From Branchiostoma floridae (Eukaryota > Chordata > Leptocardii > Amphioxiformes > Branchiostomatidae), in NCBI RefSeq assembly GCF_000003815.2, contig NC_049993.1:17330656-17394655 (forward strand): 64,000 nucleotides of DNA. Reading direction: 5' to 3'. Both the position numbers and the translations under genes were made by a program. The notes beneath the pieces were generated by a model, which was not told the DNA's origin, did no database searches, and saw nothing but the letters and a program-made list of their open reading frames with translations. This document shows, one piece after another, positions 44,401 to 52,581 of this stretch; positions within the stretch are counted from its first letter, which is position 1, and each line of letters opens with the position of its first letter.

Positions 44401-46870
44401 GTACCCAGCCCTAGTGACAACATTAGAAAGCAACACGTCCAAACAATATTGCTAGTGTAACAGTGGTGTTCAAGTACTGTCTATCGTCCTTGCCCAACGG
44501 CACTAGTGCTTTTGTGGCGACAGTGATAGCGTTCGCGATTTGTAATCTGCCGCCCCGGGTTCGATCCCCGGGTGGGGGCATGTTGTTTCTTTCTGTTCTT
44601 ACCCGCCCCTCTATATTTCTACACTGGTTCCCATGCCGACCCTGTGAGTAACAGGCTAGCGGATGTGCCACACAGGGATGTCGAACTCGGAGATTCGAGG
44701 ACGAATCTTGAAAAGAAAAGGGGGAGTAGTGTAACAGTGGTGTTCAAGTACTGTCTATCGTCCTTGCCCAACGGCACTAGTGCTTTTGTGGCGACAGTGA
44801 TAGCGTTCTCGATTTGTAATCTGCCGCCCCGGGTTCGATCCCCGGGTGGGGGCATGTTGTTTCTTTCTGTTCTTACCCGCCCCTCTATATTTCTACACTG
44901 CTAGTATTCTTTAATATGTATTCACCAAATCTAAAATGGGGAAACTCAATAACTGTATTACACAGTCACCCCTTCTCCACTGATCTTGAAAGCATTTCGC
45001 ACCAAGTAGATTAAAATATAATATTTCTTCTCTTAAATCCTTGCGTAATTTTGCATAAATAATAAGAGCTTGTTTACAATGTCCTTGTTTATATTTGTGA
45101 AATTATATGTGTGGCATTAGGTGATCTGCCAGTTCTGTACTTCAGTTCTTCCTGCACAACATTAATTACATAGAACTTTTGCTGAAGCAAGTACTGCGTT
45201 TCTTTGCGGGGCAGCAGTACAGTAGGTGACTTACAGTATACTGTAATGCATTTAAGTCCGCGGGGATTTAATTTCGCGGTTGCGGGAAAATGGACTTTTC
45301 GCGGTGGTTTTAATTTCGCGGTAGCACCATGCACTGTAGTCTCTTACTGTTATGGAAAAATTTTCGCGGTGGTTTTAAATTCACGGTGAAGCGGCCGTCG
45401 CAAAAACCACGAACATTAATCCAACGCGAACATTTCTGCATTTACAGTATGGCACAGCACAGGGAGCTCACAGCCAAAGCGAACACTCCATTCCAGCTAC
45501 TGCGAAATTAAATCCCTGCAAACTTGAATGCAACACAAACCAGAGACAGGAAACCATCATGGTATGAGGTGACCTCTTCCCATTCAATGATTCATCCCAG
45601 TTAGTAGTGTTCATAGTCCAACTTGGTTAGTGGCCCTGCCTCTGGAACTAGAAGCCGTGAGTTCGATTCCGGCTTTGTCGCTCACCCGACATGCACGCTA
45701 CTGGAAACGGTTGCAGTCCTCAGGATGGGACGTTAAGACGTAGTTCACTGTTCATTGTGCTTGCTGAAAAGAGCTAGGGGAATATTCCCAGTATAATGAA
45801 CCTGTACTGTACCCTAAGCGTCTGTCTAATCTCTGTCACGACCAGTGGAAGACTAGCTCTTCAGTGAGATAAAACTGGATCGAGATCACGTTACTTTTTC
45901 CATAAGTTTACTTTCCTAGCAACTTTAGTAACACTTAGCCGAAGCGACTTTTAAATGTTGTAAAAAGTGTATCAAAGAAAATTAACTGCATGGGTGTGGG
46001 TCAGGGTGGTTGTTTGGCTCTGGGCGTTGTAACAGTGTGGTTTATGCGCCGCCAAAGGGTCTGAAAGTGGTTTGCGGTGTTAGGTTTGTTAACTGACGGC
46101 ACTGGTTCGGCACGGGCTCGAATAATAGGAGCCAGGGTTTATACTCGCCCCTTGTGTTTCAGGGTTAACATAAGTCAAGGTTAAACAATTAAGTGTGATA
46201 CATTCTCAAGTACAGTAGAAGCCAGTTAATTGCACAAAAGATTAAAGCACACTTCTGCTAACTGCACGGAATCCCAAAAGCCCAAACTGATGTGGTCCAG
46301 CTGGATAACTTCACATTATTGCACCAACCAGATAATTGCACAAAATTCACTGGCAAATAGGTCGTGCAATTAAGCGGCTTCTACTGTACTTTCAAAAGCT
46401 ATATTGATGCTATATATTATTGATCACATTAATAGAAAAATCTATAGTTCCTATTGGCTGAGAGGATTCTTACACTTACTAGATTGACAGCTGGTTTGAT
46501 CCTCCCATTGGTCAGATTGTTCAAATCAAATTGAAGTGACCTTATAAGGTAAAATTCTGGGAGGAGCTTACTTGATTGACAGCTGGTTTGATCCTCCCAT
46601 TGGTCAGATTGTTCAAATCAAATTGAAGTGACCTTATAAGGTAAAATTCTGGGAGGAGCTTACTTGATTGACAGCTGGTTTTTCCTCCCATTGGTCAGAT
46701 TGTTCAAATCAAATTGAAGTGACCTTATAAGGTAAATTCTGGGAGGAGCTTACTTGATTGACAGCTGGTTTGATCCTCCCATTGGTCAGAACTTTCTCCA
46801 TCTGTGAGATGTTGAAGTTGGACACACCGATCGCCTTCACCAGTCCTGCATCCACAAGCTTCTCCATGGC
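35470..46870 (-). CDS. AKR1-type aldo-keto reductase, C-terminal half only, with a duplicated exon
   Basis: Exons in gene order: 46754-46870 (copy B) and 37108-37224 (copy A), each 117 nt, both encoding [20 protein letters not shown] and [19 protein letters not shown]; then 36321-36418 ([20 protein letters not shown], ending AFSPLG), 35763-35847 ([17 protein letters not shown]) and 35470-35553 ([20 protein letters not shown], ending ENSQ). Phases fit. The sequence matches the second half of the AKR (beta/alpha)8 barrel, closest in memory to AKR1A1 (LLRWQVQR, PKSxTPxRIL), an NADPH-dependent carbonyl reductase; the PKS motif binds the cofactor phosphate. The catalytic Asp-Tyr-Lys-His half and the final exon after ENSQ were not found. 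The gene may be incomplete here, or be a fragment. Copies A and B differ at E/K (MEEVL against MEKVL) and lie in two halves of a segmental duplication. Confidence 0.75.
36925..37051 (-). repeat. Exon-edge minisatellite, donor side of AKR exon A (two copies)
   Basis: The last about 36 nt of the exon ([12 protein letters not shown]) are copied at 36925-36960 and 37016-37051, spaced about 92 bp. Each is followed by the intron unit TGACCTTATAAGGTAAA-TTCTGGGAG. Both lie downstream of the intact exon in gene orientation. The first copy's junction reads TTGATT|GTAACT in place of the exon's donor. Confidence 0.85.
37403..37445. repeat. Hairpin CCAAGGAGGTTGAACAAGG..
   Basis: An imperfect inverted repeat (AACCAAGGAGGTTGAAC paired with TTCAGCCTCCTTGG). 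Its paralogue at 47051-47090 has a different but still pairing sequence (AGAAGGTTGAACAAGG with CCTTGTTCAACCTCTT). Confidence 0.6.
38907..39118. mobile_element. Palindromic MITE, TACTGTAAATGC termini (copy A)
   Basis: Begins TACTGTAAATGCAGAAATG and ends with the inverse (GCATTTACAGTA). The interior has repeated CCGCGAA blocks in both orientations. The paralogous site 48614-48829 is also filled, so insertion preceded the segmental duplication. A separate copy in inverse orientation is at 45238-45449. Confidence 0.8.
39410..39552. pseudogene. Fragment of the lectin/EGF gene first visible exon, copied into the array
   Basis: This aligns with 34380-34525: CCAGAGAAGATGCCCCTACT, GGGAAAATACGAAT and ACATCAATCCTAGGTT are shared. 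It therefore includes part of exon 34332-34459 and its upstream intron. The coding frame is disrupted. The same fragment occurs in copy B at 49181-49318. Confidence 0.7.
39773..41093. mobile_element. Tc1/mariner-like non-autonomous element with TA target duplication
   Basis: The terminal inverted repeat CCGTATATTCTCGAATAAAG is found at both ends, inverted at 41065-41093. TA flanks both ends (39771-39772 and 41094-41095), and the motif AAAGTACGCACCCC is iterated inside. There is no transposase ORF. The paralogous position in copy B (TA at 49535-49536) is empty, which confirms the boundaries. Confidence 0.9.
39845..40537. mobile_element. Nested long-foldback element
   Basis: Arms at about 39848-39990 and 40350-40500 are inverted copies (CAACTGGATATGGTTTTGAA, ACTTTCCTTCGTCAGTGACA). 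The right end carries an extra tail, CTTATTACCTGGATGTCTAA. AAGTCTTAGACAG (13 bp) flanks both sides (39832-39844 and 40538-40550). A 10-base G run sits near 40183. It is inserted inside the 39773-41093 element. A fragment of its right end is at about 37563. Confidence 0.8.
41244..41671. mobile_element. hAT-like MITE, 428 bp, copy A only
   Basis: Same family as 864-1296 in inverse orientation, starting TAGGGGTGGGTACCGG. The target duplication is TATGTGAC (41236-41243 and 41672-41679). In copy B the site is single and uninterrupted (49678-49685). Confidence 0.92.
42343..42693. mobile_element. MITE with GCTAAGGGCACAACCCGCC termini (copy A)
   Basis: Inverted termini at 42345-42372 and 42665-42692 bracket 350 bp rich in TACGTGC repeats. 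TTAA lies at both edges, which would suit a piggyBac-type element, but one base is out of register. ORFs of over 100 codons inside it are by-products of the inverted structure. It also occurs in copy B (50353-50702), and a single end lies at about 61900. Confidence 0.75.
43620..44100. other. Unique sequence between duplication copies
   Basis: No exon, RNA gene or recurring repeat recognised. Confidence 0.4.
44101..44412. mobile_element. hAT-like MITE, shortened, at the left edge of copy B
   Basis: Family of 864-1296 (CTGGGTATCGGTACAGCG to GTACCCAGCCCTA) with about 120 bp missing from the middle. The left terminus lacks the TAGGG bases. The homology between copies A and B begins immediately after it, so it may mark the duplication breakpoint. 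Confidence 0.75.
44456..44899. mobile_element. LTR retrotransposon in miniature (TRIM-type) with tRNA-like sequence in its LTRs
   Basis: Two 170-bp direct repeats (44456-44625 and 44730-44899) begin TGTAACAGTGG and end TTTCTACACT; they differ at only about one base. They flank a 104-bp interior. The interior starts GGTTCCCATGCCGACC, where a primer-binding site would be, and ends in a purine run, GAAAAGAAAAGGGGGAGTAG. The 5-bp target duplication is GCTAG (44451-44455 and 44900-44904). The paralogous site in copy A is empty (about 36486-36490). There is no coding capacity. Each LTR contains CCCCGGGTTCGATCCCCGGG, a tRNA T-arm with box B. Confidence 0.82.
45238..45449. mobile_element. Palindromic MITE, TACTGTAA..TTTACAGTA
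   Basis: Independent insertion of the family at 38907-39118, in the opposite orientation (TTTCGCGGTGGTTTTAA blocks). It is in copy-B-specific sequence. Confidence 0.75.
45605..45900 (+). mobile_element. tRNA-derived SINE, second family
   Basis: Box A-like TTGGTTAGTGG (45623-45633) and box B GAGTTCGATTCC (about 45659-45670) are 26 bp apart, as in tRNA genes. The body runs through CAGGATGGGACGTTAAGACG to about 45900 and resembles no other element in the window. Confidence 0.65.
46481..46698 (-). repeat. Exon-edge minisatellite, donor side of AKR exon B (three copies)
   Basis: Copies of the last about 36 nt of the exon lie at about 46481-46515, 46572-46607 and 46664-46698, with the intact exon at 46754. 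Spacing is 82-92 bp. All carry the same intron unit (TTGAAGTGACCTTATAAGG). Copy A has two such copies, so the array has changed size since the duplication. Confidence 0.88.
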
Positions 46871-47050
46871 CTGGAAAAAAAAGATGAAAAAATTAAATAT
46901 AATAACTGATAGGGAAAAATAACTTGTTTTTGCTGATGTGTTGTTATTGCTCCATTTTCTTCTTCAGTACTTACACAGTATTAGCTGTTAAATATGACCA
47001 ATGACAGGTTCTTTTCAAGGTGACCTGATTAGGATTTGGAGGACGGGTAA

Positions 47051-47090
47051 CCAAGAAGGTTGAACAAGGGCCTTGTTCAACCTCTTTGGG
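47051..47090. repeat. Hairpin paralogous to 37403-37445
   Basis: CCAAGAAGGTTGAACAAGG is followed by CCTTGTTCAACCTCTTTGG, a nearly perfect stem that is better paired than in copy A. Confidence 0.65.
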
Positions 47091-48613
47091 GAAACGTTTG
47101 GTGTTTAGATTGCAGTGTAAGGTGCAGTTTCTAAAATACATATATTGAATACATTATGTCTAAAAAGCAGGTATACACTGACTGTCAGGTATATTGATCC
47201 TGCAGATATATTATTAACCATTTCCTTAGGGTAAGATTAAGTCTTATTAATAGGTTTTAAAATGCATCATTCAGTAAAAAAAGGTAACCCCACCCAGTCA
47301 AGAAAAGTTTCCCTAGTCTACCCCTGGAATCCTTACTGACCTCATTAACATAATTTATGCTATTTTCTAAAACAGACATTGGTGTTTTCAGAACTCCCAG
47401 TATCTACGTACATCAATGTCTAACATAATTTTCATTTGCTTAAACCTTCAAATAACACTTGTACGCTAGCATTTCCACCAAATGTTAAGTAAATCTTATG
47501 GTTTTTAAAACCTAATATTTGTGAAAGACCATACAGAGTATATGATACATTTTGGCATCAATAACGATGCTGACCTGGACAGCTTTATTACGTCATTTCC
47601 GGAGTTAATCCGTTAATTCTAATTGTTTTTGGACGCCCATGATTGACGCTTTCAATACATGGGTGGATTTACACACAAAGGAAGTTGTCTGAGTCTAGCG
47701 GTAGGCCGCCTGCCAAGGAATTGTTGTCGTGGATGTTATTAAGAGTCAACAGATAATCAGGCTACCCACTGCGCTCATAAAATGCCCCCGTCAGCGCACA
47801 CTCATGGCCCTATCAAGAAACATGTTGAGATTGAGAATAATTATAGACATATTGTCTTGTTACGGTATCATCCTGTTCTGATCATTTTCTAAGAGCCTTT
47901 TTTGTCCTCTAATATGGGCTAAAGGGTCTGCCTGCTTTTTTCCGTAAGACATAGACGAGGGTCTGCATGCTCTTTTCCGTAACGTGTAGGCAGCCTATTT
48001 TATTTCCCGTAATTCGTAGGGAAAACCATCTTATCTACGTAATCCGTAGCGAGGCGACCAAATTTAGCATAATTGCCTTCCTTGATTAAGCGAAATACGT
48101 AGGGGGTTCTTCTGAATTCAGCGTAAATCATTGTCAGGACCCCCCATGCAGATCCAGCTATTAAAGGCTAGAGCAAGGCTGTTCTGCAGAATGCATTCAA
48201 TAAGCTTAATCTCCGGATCATTGTGGTACAGACCTTATTAACATAATCTTTGCTATTTTTTAAGACTAGACACAATTTGTAAGTAACTGCTGACAATTCT
48301 GAAAACCTAACATAGTTGATGTGCTTTATTTTTTACATAATACTTATAAGCAGGAATTTCCACCTATGTTTGGTAATAATCTTCCAGTTTTAACAGCCTG
48401 TATTGTAGTGGAAGACCATAAAGTGTATATGATGCATTTTTTGGCATCAACCATGATGCTTGCATGATCAACTTTCTATGCGATAATGGCGGATTTTGGT
48501 TCATTTGGATCATTTAATTTTTGGACACCCATTGGCGCCTTGAATGGCTGCCTTTCAATGGGTGGATCTAAACACAAAGGAAGTTGTCTTTTGATCAATC
48601 TAGCTCCACAGGA

Positions 48614-48829
48614 TACTGTAAATGCAGAAATGTTCGTGGTGGATTAATGTTTGCCGTTTTCACTGTGACCACTTCACCGCGAACTTAAATCCACCGCGAA
48701 CATTTTTCTCTTATGGTATTAGACTGCAGTCTAGGCATGGTGTTACCGCGTAATTAAAACCACCGCGAAAAGTCCTTTTTCCCGCTACCGCAAAATTAAA
48801 TCCCCGCAAACTTAAATGCATTTACAGTA
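48614..48829. mobile_element. Palindromic MITE, copy-B paralogue of 38907-39118
   Basis: Same boundaries and flanks as in copy A (CACAGGA before, CTTTGGCCTGAGG after). Point differences accumulated after duplication. Confidence 0.8.
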
Positions 48830-49002
48830 CTTTGGCCTGAGGCAAAAAAGACCAAATTGAATCTATATTCTCTGCAACAGCTAATTTTTCGTTCCTACAG
48901 ATATGCTGTAGCAACTAATATTCAAGCCTGTCATTAATGATGCGTACTGGCCTTACCGAGAAACATCTTAAGATTTAGAATTAATATTATCTGTATCTAT
49001 AT

Positions 49003-49145
49003 AGCCGGTATAACCGCCCTTCGGCATAACACACCAGCTTCTGTATCTGTATCTATATAGCTGGTATAACCGCCCTTCGGCATAACACACCAGCTTCGCA
49101 GGCACGCGGCGCGGCAGCAGCTGGTTATATTACGCAGAACGACTC
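49003..49145. repeat. Repeat family CTGGTATAACCGCCCTTCGGC..
   Basis: The segment TATAACCGCCCTTCGGCATA then ACACACCAGCTTCGCAGG and GGCAGCAGCTGGTTATATTA has inverted ends (CTGGTATAAC against GCTGGTTATA). In copy B its first half is tandemly repeated. Relatives are at 39285-39365 (copy A), 31555-31640 (inverse) and a relic at about 29610. Probably a short TIR element. Confidence 0.6.
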
Positions 49146-49180
49146 GTTACACCTAACTTTTGCACATCTATCTGCAAGCG

Positions 49181-49318
49181 TTCTTTAAAACTACCCAGAG
49201 AAGATGCCCCTACTGTAGTTGGTGATCACAAATTCCACTCTACAATAATTCTGGGAAAATACGAATTTTTGAACACATCAATCCTAGGTTCTTGGTAACT
49301 CTGGTATTTGAAGGCATG
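49181..49318. pseudogene. Lectin/EGF exon fragment, copy B
   Basis: Paralogue of 39410-39552, sharing CCAGAGAAGATGCCCCTACT with exon 34332-34459. Copy B keeps TGTAGTTGGTGATCACAAAT where copy A has an insertion, so B is closer to the source. Confidence 0.65.
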
Positions 49319-50352
49319 ACTAATTAGAGATATATTGTCTTGTTTCATCCTTTCTAAGAGGATTCTTATCCTCTAATATATACAGGCTAGAGCAAGTCTG
49401 TTGAAAAGAATGCATCAGTAATATACTGAAGTAAGCATAACCATATCCACTAACTCAAATATCAATCCCTGATGATTTTGGTATAGACCTTATTAGCATG
49501 ATTTATGGTATTTTTAAGACCAGAGAAATTGTCACTAAATGCTGAGAATTCTGAAAACCTAACATAGTTGATGTGCTTTATTTTTTACATTACACTTGTA
49601 AGCAGAAAGTTACACCAATGATTCGGGTAAATCTTACAGTTTTAACAACCTGTATTGTAGTGGAAGACCATATAGTATATGTGACGCATTTAGACATCAA
49701 TCATAATGCTAGCGTGATCAACTTTTACGCTACAGATACAGAACCTTCTTGAATTTGGTTTTTTCGTATTTTTTGGACACCCATTCAGCGGCCTTTGGCG
49801 CTTTTCAGCGGCCTTGGCGCTTTCAATAAATGGGTGAATTTACACACAAAGGAAGTTGTACAGTTAAAGGTCTCATTGATGTATTACTCCGCGAGTGGGT
49901 ACCCTAAAATAGATCCGAGCCAAAAACTAAACGGCTGTATAGACGCATGTTTTTAGCAGTGAGAAATTCCCTTTTAGCCAGCGGAACTGATATCAAAAGT
50001 TAGATTGGTGAAAGCTTGTTTGTAACTGAAGAAATTAGCAGGTAAAGCTTTGCAGCCGCGCGCTAGGTCGGAGGTACACAGTCCTGGGTTCTGAGTGGTG
50101 CGGTTGTACACTAGCAGCGAAAAAGTACCTTTAGTGGGGATTAACTAATCGTAGTTTGTAATTGCTATAAAAAAAAGAACCTACGTATAGTTGACGTTGG
50201 CAATTTTTCCCACGATATAGGATAAATGTGCTCAACATAGAAATGAAAAATCTGCTAAAATTTCACTTAGCTTCATTATGAACGCGGCCATGTAAACCAC
50301 GAATTATAACATAGAAGTCTATGGGAAAAAGAAACTCATCAATGAGACCCTA

Positions 50353-50702
50353 TTAAACCTAAGGGCACAACCCGCCGTACGTGCAAATACGTGCTGTCTA
50401 CGTGCCAAAACGTGTGCAATCTTTTGGGATCCGTAAGTGGTAAGTACTGCCTCCGTACGAACTCGTAGGGAATCCAACGGATTTTGGAGCACACAGACAC
50501 GCCGTAGAACTTTACAATGTACGTGCAGGCAGGCAAAACTTTGTGTGCCATCGGGCTGCGGATTCGCCCCCCGCACGTGCCAGTACGGGCAACGCGCCTG
50601 CCCTGTACAGCCTGAACGTTTTCAGAAATACATGGCCGACGTGGCCTCCCAAAAAACGGACGGACAAATTGCATGTACGGCGGGTTGTGCCCTTAGCTTA
50701 AG
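50353..50702. mobile_element. MITE with CTAAGGGCACAACCCGCC termini (copy B)
   Basis: Paralogue of 42343-42693 with identical position in the duplicated block. It differs by small indels in the interior (for example, an extra GGCA and loss of about 14 bp). Confidence 0.75.
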
Positions 50703-51185
50703 CAAACACACTCTTTTCATCAGTCTATCCTCTAACAGGCTTTTTGTAGACCTTATTAACATAATTTATGCCATTTTTAAGACTAGACAAATTATAATAT
50801 GCTGAGAATTCTGAAGAAAACCTAACATAGATTTGTGCTCAAACCTTCACATAACACTTGCAGTCAAGTTTCACTTGTGTTTTGATAACTTTTAGATTTT
50901 TTACTGCTTGTATTGTGGTGAAAAACCATAGAGAATATGTGATGTACTTAGCAAAAAGCTAAGATGCTAGCTATCATTAACTTCACCAAACCGTACATCA
51001 TTCCCTATAATTACTAATTCGAATTATTTTTGGAAACCCATGATTGGCGCTTTCAATACATGGGTTGAATTAAACATGAAAGAATGTTTCTACCATGCAT
51101 GATGTACTCGCAATGGACAGTTGATTATTATCATAACAAAAGACTTAACATATACTAGTGTTTTGTGAAATGACCATGCTTAGTC

Positions 51186-51282
51186 CGGCTACAGCAATCC
51201 GGTCAAGTTGGTCGCCCATCCAAGAACTGACCGGACTGTCGCGTTGCTTAACTTCTGAGATCAAGGGATCGGGTGTATGCCT
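51186..51282 (-). pseudogene. 5S rRNA-derived sequence
   Basis: The minus strand reads GCATACACCCGATCCCTTG, then GATCTCAGAAGTTAAGCAAC, then CAGTTCTTGGATGGGCGACC and GGATTGCTGTAGCCGG. This follows the conserved 5S order (GATCTCGGAAGCTAAGC, AGTACTTGGATGGGAGACC, TGCTGTAGGC), including the internal promoter region. The 5' part is altered, so it is a 5S pseudogene or the head of a 5S-derived SINE (SINE3). No clear tail was identified. Confidence 0.7.
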
Positions 51283-51627
51283 TGAGCTTGTTTTTATGCT
51301 CCAACTATAGGACCCTACAAGCAATAATTATTGCAAGTCCACTAGTGCAGAGTCCCTTATACATACCCTGCTTTACTCGCACATCCTACAAATACTGTTG
51401 AATGCTATGCAATGGCTCTCCCTCCCAAAACTATACTCTTCATCAAACAAGGCGCAGCATTTTTCTTTGGCCATTTCTATCCAACTGGGTGTTCGAAATG
51501 GAATAGGGGATTCTATTTGTTTAATATTGGCATTCAACAGGATCGTTCCATTGCATACTTTTCACGTAAAATACAGAGAACTGTTAACTTGTTTGGAAAT
51601 TTACAAATTCATCATTCTTTAACAGGA

Positions 51628-51713
51628 AACTGTGTGAAAAGGAAGACCAGCAGATGGAGAAGGCCCTGAACTTGGAGGAAGCTGTCAGGGAGGAGAGATG
51701 CTGTAAGATGTAG
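51628..51713 (+). CDS. Possible orphan terminal exon
   Basis: After an acceptor-like TTCTTTAACAG, one frame reads KLCEKEDQQMEKALNLEEAV then REERCCKM and a stop (TAG 51711-51713). Composition looks coding (Glu/Lys-rich helix, a terminal Cys-Cys-Lys-Met). No partner exon was found and the family is not recognised. Confidence 0.25.
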
Positions 51714-52581
51714 ACAGTAATAATAAGGGAAGCCTTCTGCACCGTTTTTAACTAGTCTCTACCAGACTCCGGGTCACTGGAAAACCGTTGTTGTTGTTGT
51801 TGGATGTACATCGTCACTTCGATGAAATGGAACAAATAATAACCGTATAAATGGAACAAATAGAGGAGTAAGCCGGCCAGAGGAGTATTCCCGGCTAGGG
51901 AACAGTACGCAACCTGCAGAGTCTGTGAGGGGTCACTATCTTGTTTGATGTCCACTAATCGCTATCTAATAGGTGCGGAGTGGCTAAATAACCCTTTTAT
52001 TGCTTTTTTACTTATGACAGGTCATGCGCTGTTCCGTAGCCGGCTATAGTCCTCTGGCCAGCTTACTCCTACGAGTAGGAGGAGCGGCTCTGTATTTTTT
52101 TCGACTACTAGTATATCTCCGTGACTCGACCTCTGCTTGGAGAGTACTTACTCCTCTATTTTTGGCGACGCCTCAGGGGCGAGCCTAATGTTTATAGTGT
52201 GCGACCGTTTGACAGGAATTCTAGGAATTCCGCAGGCATGCGAGGAATTTTTCTACGGGTATTTTTTTCTACGGGTATTTTCTACGGGTATTCCCTAGGG
52301 AATTTGTTTTTGTGTGTGACTTTAGTCTGCTTTGGGTATGGCGTATAATAAGATGACGTGACCGATGTTATAAACCAGGATTTCATGTTTTAATACTCGT
52401 TTCACCATCAAGTATACAGCACATTACATTTTTTAACAAAATACCCGATATTATGTATCGTTAGGGTAGAATTGTGGGTCAGTTATATTTTTTGCTTGAC
52501 CATTCGGCGTAATGATGTCGTGTATGTATGAGGATTGTTTTGTTTCGTTTGAAGGTTTTTATTTCATATCTTTCTGTTATT

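Larger units (their letters stand above)
44420..51085. repeat. Tandem segmental duplication, copy B
   Basis: Paralogous to 36440-43085 in the same orientation. It includes AKR exon B (46754-46870), four of the ~350-bp hairpin units and the older MITEs. It lacks the two copy-A-specific insertions. Around 45060-45975 it has about 920 bp not present in copy A (a MITE and a SINE). Confidence 0.9.
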
